From the NCBI RefSeq assembly GCF_000969985.1, contig NZ_CP009526.1, positions 3,286,001 through 3,350,000 of the forward strand: a stretch of 64,000 bases of DNA, read 5' to 3'. Under the pieces are notes generated by a model. That model saw only the letters and a list, made by a program, of their open reading frames with translations, was not told where the DNA came from and did no database searches. Each line of letters opens with the position of its first letter. The first letter of the stretch is position 1. A program made the position numbers and the translations under genes. Source of the DNA: Methanosarcina barkeri str. Wiesmoor. Its GTDB lineage: Archaea > Halobacteriota > Methanosarcinia > Methanosarcinales > Methanosarcinaceae. Below are positions 9,496 through 19,063 of this stretch, piece after piece.

Positions 9496-9657
9496 ATGAA
9501 CTGTGGAGATTTGAAAATGGGTCAGGTTCTTCGTTGCGAAGCATGTGGTTTTGAACTTCAGGTAGTAAAGGAGTGCGAAGATGTATCCTGCTCTACCGAT
9601 AAATGCTGTACCGGCAATGTAACATGCTGTGGAGAACCAATGAAATTAAAACAATAA
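9496..9657 (+). CDS. Desulforedoxin-like small metal protein with Cys-rich insert
   Basis: 53 residues, start ATG 9496 after GAGGTGGCACGAAA. The outer framework MGQVLRCEACGFELQVV ... CCGEPMKLKQ is that of desulforedoxin and the N-terminal domain of desulfoferrodoxin: a CxxC pair (14 and 17) and a CC pair (44-45) that together bind one iron in an FeS4 site. Between them sits an insert (about residues 27-40) with four further cysteines (KECEDVSC, DKCC), twice the usual number for the family. Likely cytosolic; electron transfer or superoxide protection is the family role, but what the extra cysteines bind is unknown. A related, double-domain version occurs as a pseudogene at 55294-55617. Confidence 0.8.
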   Translation: MNCGDLKMGQVLRCEACGFELQVVKECEDVSCSTDKCCTGNVTCCGEPMKLKQ

Positions 9658-9714
9658 GTTAGGCAAATAAAATAACAAACACAGGAGAGAAGATTCCGAA
9701 ATATATTATGTGAG

Positions 9715-9825
9715 TACAAGTCCCGAGAAGTCCGGGAAAGTCTAGGAAAATCTGGGAAAGTCCGGAAAAGTCCGGAAAAGTCTAAAAAAATCTGGGAAAG
9801 TCTGGGAAAATCTGAGAAAGATGAG
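9715..9825. repeat. About 11-bp tandem repeat
   Basis: Ten or so imperfect units of the type AAGTCTGGGAA / AAGTCCGGAAA in a row between two convergent genes (the desulforedoxin-like gene and the DUF3147 gene). Confidence 0.85.
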
Positions 9826-9870
9826 CCCGGAAGAATTTCTTTGTTCAGAACTTTTCTGGAATTTCAAAGT

Positions 9871-10266
9871 TCAATAGTGTGTTTTTTGCTGTCTTTTTTC
9901 TTTCATTTTTCCCAAGAAACCCTGGATCAGCCTGGTTGATAAGCATGAGCTGAAAAACCAGATTAAAAGAGCAATAATAATTGAAAGGCTCCACCTGTTA
10001 AGGTACTCCATACAGAAAGCAGCAGTGAGCACACATATAGTGCAACCTATCATCCCTGCACTAGCTCCGAGGGCAATGTCAGAAGCTTGCCTAGAGGTTC
10101 CAAAATGTCCTGCCATTATCACGGCAGCTACCATAACAGCTGGAAAAGCGGCAAACACCCCCGCAAAAGATTTAGAAGGGATTATTTGCAGCATGACGTA
10201 GCAGGCAGCAACAGCAGTTCCCCCGAAGACAAACCTGAGAGTAAGATCCTTGAAATCTAATTTCAT
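9871..10266 (-). CDS. DUF3147 family membrane protein (copy 1)
   Basis: 131 residues, four predicted membrane segments (about 10-27, 34-55, 68-88, 92-113) and a basic C-terminal tail GKMKEKRQQKTHY. The LRFVFGGTAVAACYV start and FAGVFAAFPAVMVAAVI loop are shared almost word for word with the protein at 17196-17558, and match DUF3147, a family of small integral membrane proteins of unknown function. Start ATG 10266 is preceded by AAGGAGTTTAATC. The two copies bracket the sensory genes between them. Confidence 0.75.
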   Translation of the reverse strand: MKLDFKDLTLRFVFGGTAVAACYVMLQIIPSKSFAGVFAAFPAVMVAAVIMAGHFGTSRQASDIALGASAGMIGCTICVLTAAFCMEYLNRWSLSIIIALLIWFFSSCLSTRLIQGFLGKMKEKRQQKTHY

Positions 10267-10666
10267 GATTAAACTCCTTATTACAACTTTTCTAAAAAGA
10301 CTACTAAACCATTTTAAATATTCCTGATCAATACTATTTTTTGTTTACATCTCATACAAGGGAACCATTTATAAAATAAATTCATTACTGATCATATTGT
10401 TTGGTTTAAACCAAATTGATAGAACTATGTAAGTACCAGAGAGGTATTAACATCAGAGAGGTATTAGTATCAGAGAGCATAATATCTAACAAGGCTTCCT
10501 AGTTATGGAGGAGAACTTCCTTATTGGTACATGCGGAAGATAATAATTGGTGATACCGATTTCTTATTAAAAACCAATACCAGTAACCTACATACATACC
10601 TATTTCTTATTAAAGACTAAAACCAGCAACCTACAAACAATTCATTTCGTTTTACATTTTGCTTCT
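10267..10666. other. Intergenic with degenerate short repeats
   Basis: 400 bp. Two imperfect direct repeats are visible: CAGAGAGGTATTA at 10439-10475 and a duplicated TTTCTTATTAAAnACnAAnACCAG block around 10560-10640. No gene seen. Confidence 0.6.
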
Positions 10667-12697
10667 TTACACCACTCTAAATTTGATATTAAATTCCGTT
10701 CCATTGTTCTTTTTGAGTTCGAATTTGCCTTCTAACTGGTCTATGAGAGTGGTTACCAGTTGCATGCCAAGGCTGGTAGGATTCTCCAGATCAAAATCCT
10801 CAGGCATACCTACTCCATTGTCTGAGACTCTCAGAATAAAACTGGTACTTTGAAATTTTTCTTGTTTGCTTCCTGCTATATTGTCTTTACATTCACTTGA
10901 TTCCTCTTTACAAAGTTTAATTTGAATCTGTCCGTTATCTCTGTCAACAAATGCATGTTTAAGAGAATTTGAAACGAGTTCGTTGACAATTAGCCCTAAT
11001 GGAACTACAGTATCCATACCAAAGAAAATATTTTCTTCCAGATCCATATTCAATCTAATATCGGCATTTTCAGATCTATACGTCTGGAAAAGGTTCTCGA
11101 CAAGCCTTTCTAGATATCTAGACGAGTTTAATACTTCTATTCCCCTGCCTTCGTGCAGCTCTTCGTGGATGAGAGCCATAGATACTACTCGATTCTGGCT
11201 TTCCCTGAAAGCTTCAACAACTTTCATATCATTGAACTTATCAGCCTGAAGATCGAGAAGGGAAGAAATTACCTGAAGGTTGTTTTTGATCCTGTGGTGG
11301 ATTTCCTTTTTACGGGCAGTTTCTATACTCTTAAGGAAATTTTCTGTATTTTTTCTTTCAGTAATGTCTTTCAACACTCCGATGGCCCCATAAAGCTGGT
11401 CATCATAACCTGTAAGCCAGACTCCGTTATTTTCTATATAAATGCAACTTCCATCTTTTTTTCTCAATCTTAATTCTTCCTTAAATCTACCACCGGTCTT
11501 TCTTGCACTCTGGTATTTTTTATCCCCACTACTCATATCTGTCAGATGGATATTGTTAAGCCACACTTCCTTGCCAAACTTCTGGAACTCTTCAAAGCTA
11601 TACCCTGTAACTTCTTCTATAGCACCCGCCCAGTTGCTCTTATCTGTTCTTAAATCATATTCATATACTACTTGCCCTGTCTGCTCTGTAGCGATTCTAT
11701 ATCTTTCTTCACTTTTCCGGAGTTTTTCTTCGACTCTTTTACTTATGGTTATATCTCTGGAGATAACTGAGATAGAAATTAGCTTCTTAAAGGCGTCAAA
11801 AATCGGAGAAAAAGTTACTGAAACGTTTATTATCCTACCATTTTCTCTTACCCGTAAAGTCTCATAATTGTGGATTTTATCTCCCTGTTTAAACAGTTCA
11901 ATTAATTCTTCTGTTTCCCCAACTAAGATAGACGGTTCAAGGATGGATATGGACTTCCCAATAATTTCTTTAGCTGAATAGCCATAAATTTGCCCTGCAC
12001 CTTTGTTCCAGCTGGTAATAATACCATCAAGCGATATAGTTAAAATAGCATCATTTGATGACTCCACAATATCTGCTAAACTCCGGATTTTTTCTTCTTC
12101 CTTCTCACGCCTGGAATTTTTTATCTGTTCTAATTTTCCTTCCCTTTTGATTAACACAAACTGGTGGTTGACAGCCGCTTCGATGATTTTGGTTGCATCG
12201 AACCTATCAAGAGAATAGGTACAGAGAGCGATCATCTGACAATTGCCTATATCACTGTCCAGTTTTACCTCATAGTTAACAAAATCACTCCAATCCTGTT
12301 TCTCCAGCCACAAAGCATTTCCACTCAACCTCAATCCATCGTATCCACTTGATAGGGCTTGATTGAGTTTTTCAACTAAGATGTTTAAGACTCTATTCGA
12401 ATCAAAAACACCCTCTTCTGCATAAAACCGACTGTAGGGAATAATTTGTATTTGTCCTTTATCCAAATAACTATCAATATTAGGAACAGTCATTCTCAGT
12501 GACTCTTTTGCATCTCCTACTTCTGAGGGTTCCGACATGATCCACATGCAAAACTCGTTATTTTCCAGTCCTGTCTTGAAGTAAGGAACCAGTGTATTCA
12601 TAAAATCTTCTTTTGTTTGATAGAATTGACAGATATGTGTACCCCAGGGCACATATCCAATAATATCAATGCCAGATTTCCTCAGGCTGTCTTTCAC
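10667..12697 (-). CDS. Sensor histidine kinase: MEDS-PAS-PAS-HisKA_2-HATPase
   Basis: 676 residues, no transmembrane segment, hence cytosolic. Residues about 10-190 are a MEDS domain (GTHICQFYQTKEDFMNTLVPYF; DGLRLSGNALWLEK), a sensory domain seen in methanogens and methylotrophs such as DcmR. Two PAS domains follow (about 205-325, with SWNKGAGQIYGYSAKEIIGK; and 335-455, with KDGSCIYIENNGVWL). The phospho-acceptor region is of the HisKA_2 type (KKEIHHRIKNNLQVISSLL, about 465), and the ATPase shows the N box NELVSNSLKHAF and G1 box DNGVGMPEDF. No response regulator is adjacent; the CheB/CheR fusion 750 bp upstream in the transcription direction is the nearest signalling gene. Start is ATG 12697. 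Confidence 0.9.
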   Translation of the reverse strand: MKDSLRKSGIDIIGYVPWGTHICQFYQTKEDFMNTLVPYFKTGLENNEFCMWIMSEPSEVGDAKESLRMTVPNIDSYLDKGQIQIIPYSRFYAEEGVFDSNRVLNILVEKLNQALSSGYDGLRLSGNALWLEKQDWSDFVNYEVKLDSDIGNCQMIALCTYSLDRFDATKIIEAAVNHQFVLIKREGKLEQIKNSRREKEEEKIRSLADIVESSNDAILTISLDGIITSWNKGAGQIYGYSAKEIIGKSISILEPSILVGETEELIELFKQGDKIHNYETLRVRENGRIINVSVTFSPIFDAFKKLISISVISRDITISKRVEEKLRKSEERYRIATEQTGQVVYEYDLRTDKSNWAGAIEEVTGYSFEEFQKFGKEVWLNNIHLTDMSSGDKKYQSARKTGGRFKEELRLRKKDGSCIYIENNGVWLTGYDDQLYGAIGVLKDITERKNTENFLKSIETARKKEIHHRIKNNLQVISSLLDLQADKFNDMKVVEAFRESQNRVVSMALIHEELHEGRGIEVLNSSRYLERLVENLFQTYRSENADIRLNMDLEENIFFGMDTVVPLGLIVNELVSNSLKHAFVDRDNGQIQIKLCKEESSECKDNIAGSKQEKFQSTSFILRVSDNGVGMPEDFDLENPTSLGMQLVTTLIDQLEGKFELKKNNGTEFNIKFRVV

Positions 12698-13012
12698 TCC
12701 AAATTTCCTCCAAATTGAGAATGTAAAGGCAAATATTTTTTATCTCAATCTAAGTGCCCCAATCCTCTTATTTTTTCACAATTTTGGCTTTAGTATTTTG
12801 AACCCTGAAGTTAATTACTGAAAAAGGTAAGCACAAGAATAGATTTAGTTCTCGTAAACATATGTTCTGTTAATTTTTTCAGATTTAATCAAGACTGGCC
12901 CCAACAATCGTGTTTTACATATAAATTTTATAATAAAAATTAATACGTATCTATGAGCAAGGTGAGTCTGGTTTGTACTTATAAAATAACTTAATTCATT
13001 AGTCTACTCTAA

Positions 13013-13216
13013 TTACTCTAATATAATACTTTCTTCGATGACATCACTCAAGATTTTCTGGTATTGAGTGATTTTTATATAGAGTTCATCCCAAAACTTG
13101 AAATTTGCTTCTTGAGCCTTGTATTTTGAATAATCAATCAAGTTCATGATCATGAAAACAATTCTGAAAATTCCTAACGATTAGGAGTAAAGTGGCTTTT
13201 GGGATAGGCTCATAGG
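13013..13216 (-). mobile_element. Truncated copy of the MITE-like/IS-derived repeat (right end)
   Basis: 13085-13216 matches 52820-52960 closely, including the terminal GGCTTTTGGGATAGGCTC (13194-13211). A 44-residue frame on the minus strand (13013-13147) shares the DYSKYKxQEANFKFWDxLY segment with the frame inside the full element at 52596-52956 and then diverges. No matching left terminus is found here. The rest of the 12698-13446 gap is AT-rich; 13355-13420 repeats CCAATTGTGAAATCAA twice. Confidence 0.7.
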
Positions 13217-13446
13217 AATCTTCCCTGCGCCTATACAAAAGTCATCATCTCAAGGTGTCTTAAAACTCGACCCATCTCTACAGTTGGATAATTGGAATTG
13301 TTGACTTTAAATTTAGATTGGAAACTATTCTGAAATTCAGTTGTGTTTGCCTTAAAATATAATATCTAATCCCAATTGTGAAATCAAATATAGTCCAATT
13401 GTGAAATCAACTGTAGTTTTGAGACAGCTTGATCTGGGAAGTCTTT

Positions 13447-16389
13447 TTATTTTGTGTTCTTCTCATTATCTTCTAATTTGATTTCCCGCTCTGTGGTTGC
13501 AATAGCATATACTTCACCGTTTTCGTTTACCAGTGAAGTGGCGGTCAGCCATACATCCACTATCCTACTATCTTTGGTAATTCTTTGGGTGCGGTAAGGT
13601 TCAATAACCTCAGCCCGGCTAAGCTTTTTCACTATAGACATCTCTTCTGTTTTCCGATCCTCTGGGATCAAGTTGTTAATATTCATTGAGAGTGCTTCAG
13701 CTTCACTCCAGCCATAAATACTCTCTGCCTTTGGATTCCAGGCCAGGATATTGCCTTCCATGTCCTGAAACATTATAGCATCGCTCGCATCGTGCACTAA
13801 TGCAACCAGACGGTGCATAGCTTCAGACTCCTTAAGCCTCGCCTGTTTCATCTCAGTAATATCTGTAAAAGTGATTACCGCTCCTTCAATAGTGTTTTCA
13901 AGGGTGCGATAAGGCCGGATGCCCAGTAAATACCATGTATTCTCCTTAGTCTGGACTTCAATATCTTTGGGTATCAGGCTGTCCAGAACCTCCTTTATGT
14001 CCTCTACCAGGCGGTCGTAGCCCAGAAGGTTTGAGACAATATGTCCAACCGGCCTTCCAATGTCTGATGGGATCAGGTTTATCAAACGTGTAACTGGAGG
14101 AGTGAAGCGCATGATACGTAGTTGATGATCCACAAAGATAGTGCCTATGCCTGTTCCAGCCAGGAGGTTATTCATGTCGTTATTGGCTTGAGACAGTTCA
14201 GCTACCCTGTTTTGCAGTTCGATATTGACCGTGCCCAGTTCCTCATTTACTGATTGCAGTTCCTCCCTTGAGGTCTCCAGTTCTTCGTTTGTGGATTGCA
14301 GTTCCTCATTGACTGACTGCATCTCTTCGTTGGCAGATTTGAGTTCTTCATTGGAAGTCGCCAGTTCCTCATTGGAAGCTTTGAGACTTTCTTCCTTGGC
14401 CTGTAACTCCTTTTTCAGCTTTAAGATTCGCACATCCAAATCCTTATCACAGGCTTTTTCGCTAGCATCTATGGAGATGGCCTTTTCGGTTTTGATCTGC
14501 TCTGACTCCGTCGTTTCCTCAAAAGTGACCAGGAACAAATTTAGCCAGGTAGCTGTACCATGGTTTCGCTCTACAGGTCGTATCGCCAGATTAATTGTAG
14601 TGAAATCGCCGTTGGTTTTAACTCGCACTCTAGGATGAAACACTGGCGCTTTATCTATGACGGCTCTGTGCAAGGCCGTAGTCAATTTTGATCTTAATCC
14701 TTCTCGGGCCATACTCAATATGTTCATTCCAACTTCACCCGAAGCTGGTTCAAGGTACATACCAGTACGTCCATATATATACAGGATATTACCGTGTTCG
14801 TCGATCAGAACGCTGACAGGGGCGTAATATTGCAGCATTGCTTGCTCGGTCAGCTCGCGCAGTTTAGGTCTGATTTCGACAGGAACGTTGCCTGAAGGCT
14901 TTCTGGCTTCGCTTTTCATCGATGGTGAGATAAAAGTCCCTATGGACAGGAAATACTCACTGCTAGCACCGCCTTTTTTTATGTACAGTTTTGACTTGCG
15001 ATCCAGTGTGTCAAAAAGATTTGTGAACTCACCCACATTTTCGGAGGGACCAAGAAAGAGAAATCCACCAGGATTCAATGCATAATGGAAAAGTGGAATT
15101 AGTTTCTTCTGCAGTTCTTTGTCCATATAGATCAGCAAGTTGCGACAACTGATAAGGTCAAGCTTAGAGAATGGAGGATCCTTAATGATATCCTGCTCGG
15201 AAAAAATAACCATTTCACGGATATTGTGCTGAATATGGTAGTAGCCGTCTGAATCCAGCGTGAAGAAGCGCTTAAGCCTTTTAGAGGACATATCGGCGGC
15301 AATATTGGCTGGATAGATGCCGCTACGGGCCTTTTCAATAGCCTTACTGTCAATATCAGTGGCGAAAATCTGCACTTTAAAATTTTGGTCTAAGTTATCC
15401 ATCTGTTCCTGAAGTAAAATGGCTATGGAATATGCCTCTTCACCTGTGGAACATCCGGGCACCCAGACGCGTATTGATGACTCTGGGTACTTGCCGGCAA
15501 AGAGACACGGGATAACCCGTTTCTGGAGCGCTTCATAAGCTTCAGGATTACGGAAGAAACTGGTGACTCCGATTAAAAGGTCATGAAAGAGAGCTTCCAC
15601 CTCATCAGGCTTTTGCTCTAAATAACGCACATACTCATTCACATTATCAATATTCCGGACAGCCATGCGCCGTTCAACGCGCCGATTGATGGTACCATAC
15701 TTGTAGTTAGAAAAGTCATGACCAGTCTTGATGTGAAGAAAATTAAATATATTTTTCATCAGGCTTTCAAATTTTAAGGTTACCTGGCGTGTTTTTCCGA
15801 AGACATAGGTAATATAGGCAATGAGCTGGGCAGGCATCTCTTCGGGCTTCAGGACGTAATCCACTTGACCTGTGGCAATAGCACTAAGAGGCATATTGTT
15901 GTATTCGCTGGACTCGGGAGCCTGTGCCATTACCATTCCTCCCTCATCCTTGATAGTCTGCACCCCCTTTGTGCCGTCACTACCGGTACCCGAGAGGACG
16001 ATACCGATGGCTTTTTCTTTCTTGTCCTGGGCTAGAGAGCTGAAAAATATATCAATCGGTAGGCGGTAACCATGCGGCTGGGATGGCTCCATCAACTGGA
16101 GCACGCCATCTCGAAGAACCATGTCGCAGTTAGGCGGGATGATGTAAACGCAGTTAGGCTCAATATTTATCCAATTTGTAGCTTCGTATACAGGCATCCT
16201 AGTAAAGTTCCTGATCAGGTCGGAAAGGATGCTTTTAGAATTTGGATCCAGGTGCTGTATCAGGACAAAAGCCGCTCCGGGATCGGCATCTGAGGGCATA
16301 GCTGAAAAGAAGGCTTCGAATGCAGCTAACCCACCAGCCGATGCCCCGATGCCTACAATTGGAAAGTCCTTTTTTGGAGACTCATCCAA
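13447..16389 (-). CDS. CheB-CheR-coiled coil-PAS-PAS fusion signalling protein
   Basis: 980 residues from TTG 16389. Order: CheB methylesterase (about 10-190; catalytic triad Ser17 in GIGASAGG, His46 in IQHLD, Asp138 in GTGSDGT), CheR methyltransferase (about 205-475; SAM loop VPGCSTGEEAYS, ISCRNLLIYM), a long heptad coiled coil (about 640-735, repeats of SNEEL/VNEEL/TNEEL), then two PAS domains (about 740-860 and 870-975). This fusion class is common in bacteria and some methanogens and probably controls its coiled-coil/PAS output through methyl transfer. The start is uncertain: the frame stays open and looks coding for 43 more codons upstream (to the TGA at 16519-16521) but offers no ATG, GTG or TTG there. 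Confidence 0.88.
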   Translation of the reverse strand: MDESPKKDFPIVGIGASAGGLAAFEAFFSAMPSDADPGAAFVLIQHLDPNSKSILSDLIRNFTRMPVYEATNWINIEPNCVYIIPPNCDMVLRDGVLQLMEPSQPHGYRLPIDIFFSSLAQDKKEKAIGIVLSGTGSDGTKGVQTIKDEGGMVMAQAPESSEYNNMPLSAIATGQVDYVLKPEEMPAQLIAYITYVFGKTRQVTLKFESLMKNIFNFLHIKTGHDFSNYKYGTINRRVERRMAVRNIDNVNEYVRYLEQKPDEVEALFHDLLIGVTSFFRNPEAYEALQKRVIPCLFAGKYPESSIRVWVPGCSTGEEAYSIAILLQEQMDNLDQNFKVQIFATDIDSKAIEKARSGIYPANIAADMSSKRLKRFFTLDSDGYYHIQHNIREMVIFSEQDIIKDPPFSKLDLISCRNLLIYMDKELQKKLIPLFHYALNPGGFLFLGPSENVGEFTNLFDTLDRKSKLYIKKGGASSEYFLSIGTFISPSMKSEARKPSGNVPVEIRPKLRELTEQAMLQYYAPVSVLIDEHGNILYIYGRTGMYLEPASGEVGMNILSMAREGLRSKLTTALHRAVIDKAPVFHPRVRVKTNGDFTTINLAIRPVERNHGTATWLNLFLVTFEETTESEQIKTEKAISIDASEKACDKDLDVRILKLKKELQAKEESLKASNEELATSNEELKSANEEMQSVNEELQSTNEELETSREELQSVNEELGTVNIELQNRVAELSQANNDMNNLLAGTGIGTIFVDHQLRIMRFTPPVTRLINLIPSDIGRPVGHIVSNLLGYDRLVEDIKEVLDSLIPKDIEVQTKENTWYLLGIRPYRTLENTIEGAVITFTDITEMKQARLKESEAMHRLVALVHDASDAIMFQDMEGNILAWNPKAESIYGWSEAEALSMNINNLIPEDRKTEEMSIVKKLSRAEVIEPYRTQRITKDSRIVDVWLTATSLVNENGEVYAIATTEREIKLEDNEKNTK

Positions 16390-16929
16390 AGATACATCCA
16401 GAACAGAATTCTCTCCAGTTGAGTTTTTTTCTATAGCTTGTGGCTTTTCTTCATTTGACCTTTGTATTTCCTCTTTGCCTATGGACTCCTTTTCCTTGTC
16501 CGTGTTATCACATCCCTCTCAATCACAGGGTATTTTTCCTTACTAAAAACAATCCTAAGATACGCATGTTCTTCTAAAACGTTGTTCAGAAATATACTTG
16601 ATCATCATCGGACATCGTTATCAATTGCTTAATTGTGAAATATACATAAACCCAATGGCAGGAGATCGCATATATTTGCTGTGTCTTTATGCTGTGAAGC
16701 TATGCCCAAAACAATGCAGATGATAGATGATATCAAATGCATATGTGAAAATACCTGCTCAACAAATATAAGCTAGAGGTAATCGATACTTATCAGTGCC
16801 ATTATCTTCGCTAAAAATTTTCAGCGAATTGCCTAAGAGCCTATTGAAAAATCAATAACGAATGTTGTAAAGATGCAGGAAGCCACAACAAGTTCGACTG
16901 GATAGCTCATTTAATTGTCTGCGATAAGG

Positions 16930-17180
16930 AAAAAAGCTTGATCGCAACCCTTTTCAAAAAAGGCTTGACCGAAAACCTTTTCAAAAAAGGCTTGATCGCA
17001 AACCTTTTAAAAAAAGGCTTGACCGAAAACCCCCGCAACAATGTGGTCTATGTGACCAACCGGTGCAATGGTTGTGGCACAACCCTTTTCAAAAAAGGTT
17101 TGATCGAAAAACTCTAGCAACAGCTTGACCACAAACCTTTCCAAATGAAAACTTGACCACAAACGTTCTAAAAGAAAGAT
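16930..17180. repeat. Hairpin-forming repeat array (CTTTTCAAAAAAGG type)
   Basis: Five or more imperfect units, each with a short palindrome such as CCTTTTCAAAAAAGG followed by CTTGACCGAAAACC or CTTGATCGCAAACC. The same motif recurs at 25655-25740. Each unit would fold into a small hairpin with a U-run on either strand, like a terminator. The remainder of the 16519-17195 gap is AT-rich without a gene. Confidence 0.8.
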
Positions 17181-17195
17181 TGCCCAAAGATTTTT

Positions 17196-17558
17196 TCAGA
17201 ATCTGAACCACACAAAGTATATTGCAGGAGCAAGCACGGCCCAGAGGAGAAGTGAGTAAACCAGCCCTTTTTTCCACCCAGACCTGAGAATAAAATAACT
17301 TGCAGCAAGAGCACAACAAATGTCTGCCAGCATTCCCACAAGTGCACCTTTCGAAAGCTGTTCTGAGATCAGGAGCAGTTCACTTCCATTATAATCTATG
17401 CTCAGGCCAAGAATCGCTGCAAGATATACTGCGGGGAAAGCTGCAAAAACTCCTCCCAATCTGCCTCCGAATTTCTTTGCAACAATTGTGGAAATCACAA
17501 CAGCACTTCCTCCAAAAAGAAAGCGGAGGAGAATCGGAAAAAGCTCTATGTTCAGCAT
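17196..17558 (-). CDS. DUF3147 family membrane protein (copy 2)
   Basis: 120 residues with four predicted membrane segments. The LLRFLFGGSAVVIS start and GGVFAAFPAVYLAAILG loop are shared with the copy at 9871-10266. Start ATG 17558 follows CAGGAAGGAATACA. The C-terminus is hydrophobic (LLLWAVLAPAIYFVWFRF), unlike the basic tail of copy 1. Function unknown; the gene lies 90 bp downstream of dtdA on the same strand and may share its transcript. Confidence 0.75.
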   Translation of the reverse strand: MLNIELFPILLRFLFGGSAVVISTIVAKKFGGRLGGVFAAFPAVYLAAILGLSIDYNGSELLLISEQLSKGALVGMLADICCALAASYFILRSGWKKGLVYSLLLWAVLAPAIYFVWFRF

Positions 17559-17648
17559 TGTATTCCTTCCTGTGTACTGTAGTGTTCCAAATATGCAGTA
17601 ACAGAACTTTTCTGGAGAATTGGGCTTCTTTTAACGTTTGCTTTAACG

Positions 17649-18569
17649 TTAATTTCCATATTTTTCCCTGATCTCGGATTCTTTAAGAACACTGAGACCC
17701 AGGTTCTCAAGGATTTTGGAAATCTTTTTCCTTTCTTCACTTTTCATGGATTTCCGGTCAAAATAAGCAAAATCAGCCTTTGATTTTTCAATTGCTTGCC
17801 TGATCAGGGCTTCATCCACAAATTCAAGCTTGTACTTAGGGAAATTGTGCCCAAAAGAAATTCCGGTTTCAAACAAAAGCTTTGTCTGGCGCATAGCATA
17901 ATGGCCTCCTCCAAAACCGACGGCAACCGGCACTTTTACAAGGGAGACTGCAAGGATAGCTTTTGCAGCAACCTCTCCTGCCTCAGGATCTTTCCACTGC
18001 ACTTCAGTGCTTCCTATTTCGGCATAAAGCGAAGGAACTGAAAGCTCAGTAGGCCCGTGGTGGGTTACTTCAAGAGTAACATCATACTTAAGGCCTTTTT
18101 GCTCAGCCAGGCGCTTCATTTCCACAAGGATGGATTTCATAGCAGCCGGAGAAGAGACTGCAAGAGATTTTGGGCAGCCTCCAAGCCTTACATCGTCTGA
18201 GGGGTTCCCTGTGCAGTGTACAGTAAGGGAAGAAATCTCCTCTTTGCTCCGGTGTTTGGATGCGAAAATTATAAGAGAAGCTGGCAGACCTGCATTTTCA
18301 AGTTTTCTGTCGAGTCCGTCCTGGAAAACATGCGTTTCCTCAATATCAACAAGTCTGAATTTTCCGTCCTGCGATTCCCTAGCTGCAGAGAATTCGGAAT
18401 TTTCAGGAATCTCAAGGAGTTTCCATTCTATGAGGTTTAAAAGTTGGGTCTTAATGTTCTGGCTGGCAAGGTCAGGGGCAGAACAGATGATTGTTATTTT
18501 TGGTATCGGGGTTTCGGAGAGATTTTTTTCCTGGCTCTCGGGGTTTTCTGGATTGCTGTTTTCTTTCAT
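17649..18569 (-). CDS. dtdA: D-aminoacyl-tRNA deacylase (DTD2 type)
   Basis: 306 residues. Archaeal DTD2/DtdA signatures are clear: ITIICSAPDLASQNIK at the start of the core, TVHCTGNP, GGCPKSLAVSSP, EVTHHGPTELSVPSLYAEIGSTE and VGFGGGHYAMRQT, ending with GISFGHNFPKY. The enzyme hydrolyses D-amino acids from mis-charged tRNAs and, in plants, also removes N-ethyl adducts. About 25 polar residues precede the conserved core, so a downstream start is possible, but the ATG at 18569 is the first and fits. The 494-bp gap upstream contains a glnA terminator and purine-rich sequence. Confidence 0.93.
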   Translation of the reverse strand: MKENSNPENPESQEKNLSETPIPKITIICSAPDLASQNIKTQLLNLIEWKLLEIPENSEFSAARESQDGKFRLVDIEETHVFQDGLDRKLENAGLPASLIIFASKHRSKEEISSLTVHCTGNPSDDVRLGGCPKSLAVSSPAAMKSILVEMKRLAEQKGLKYDVTLEVTHHGPTELSVPSLYAEIGSTEVQWKDPEAGEVAAKAILAVSLVKVPVAVGFGGGHYAMRQTKLLFETGISFGHNFPKYKLEFVDEALIRQAIEKSKADFAYFDRKSMKSEERKKISKILENLGLSVLKESEIREKYGN

Positions 18570-18972
18570 TTCTGATCAATTTGAGCTCTTATTACTTTAC
18601 GTCCCTATAGATTTCGTTAAGATAGATAAAGCCAACCCCGTACCGCACGGTCTGGGTGTAAACCTGAATAGGCTATGAAGTGTTACCTTGAAAAATTAGA
18701 ATCGGATAAAACCCAAAAAAAACGGGAAAAATCGAGAAAGCCTAAGAAAAAATTGAAAAAAAGCGAGAAAGCCCGGAAAACCCGGAAAAAAAGTCCCTAT
18801 ATCAAGAATCGAGGTAAAATCTGAGGTAAAAAGCTTAAGTGAAGAGTAAAAAGAAATCTGAAGTAAAAAACAGTAAGAACCGTAAGCGAAAAGTAACGAA
18901 ATATCTGGTAAAAACAGCAAGAAGCTTACTTATTCCAGAAAACTTGACAGAATGGTGCTATTAGAAAATTTT

Positions 18973-19021
18973 CAGAAAAATACTATTGGCAGAGTCCTGC
19001 TCCCTGAGAAGCAGGACTCTG
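18973..19021 (-). terminator. Terminator hairpin after glnA
   Basis: Perfect 12-bp inverted repeat: CAGAGTCCTGCT (18990-19001) and AGCAGGACTCTG (19010-19021) with an 8-base loop, about 40 bp past the glnA stop on the minus strand. A U-run (18973-18980 region) follows about 8 bases after the stem. The rest of 18570-18960 is purine-rich with loosely repeated GAAAAAnCGAGAAAGCC units and no gene. Confidence 0.75.
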
Positions 19022-19063
19022 TATTTTTCTGTAGAAAAAATTTTTTGATGTGCTGAAACAGGA

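Noticed and set aside
14225-14638. Ser-rich plus-strand frame
   Set aside because: Mirror of the SNEEL heptad coiled coil of the CheB/CheR fusion.
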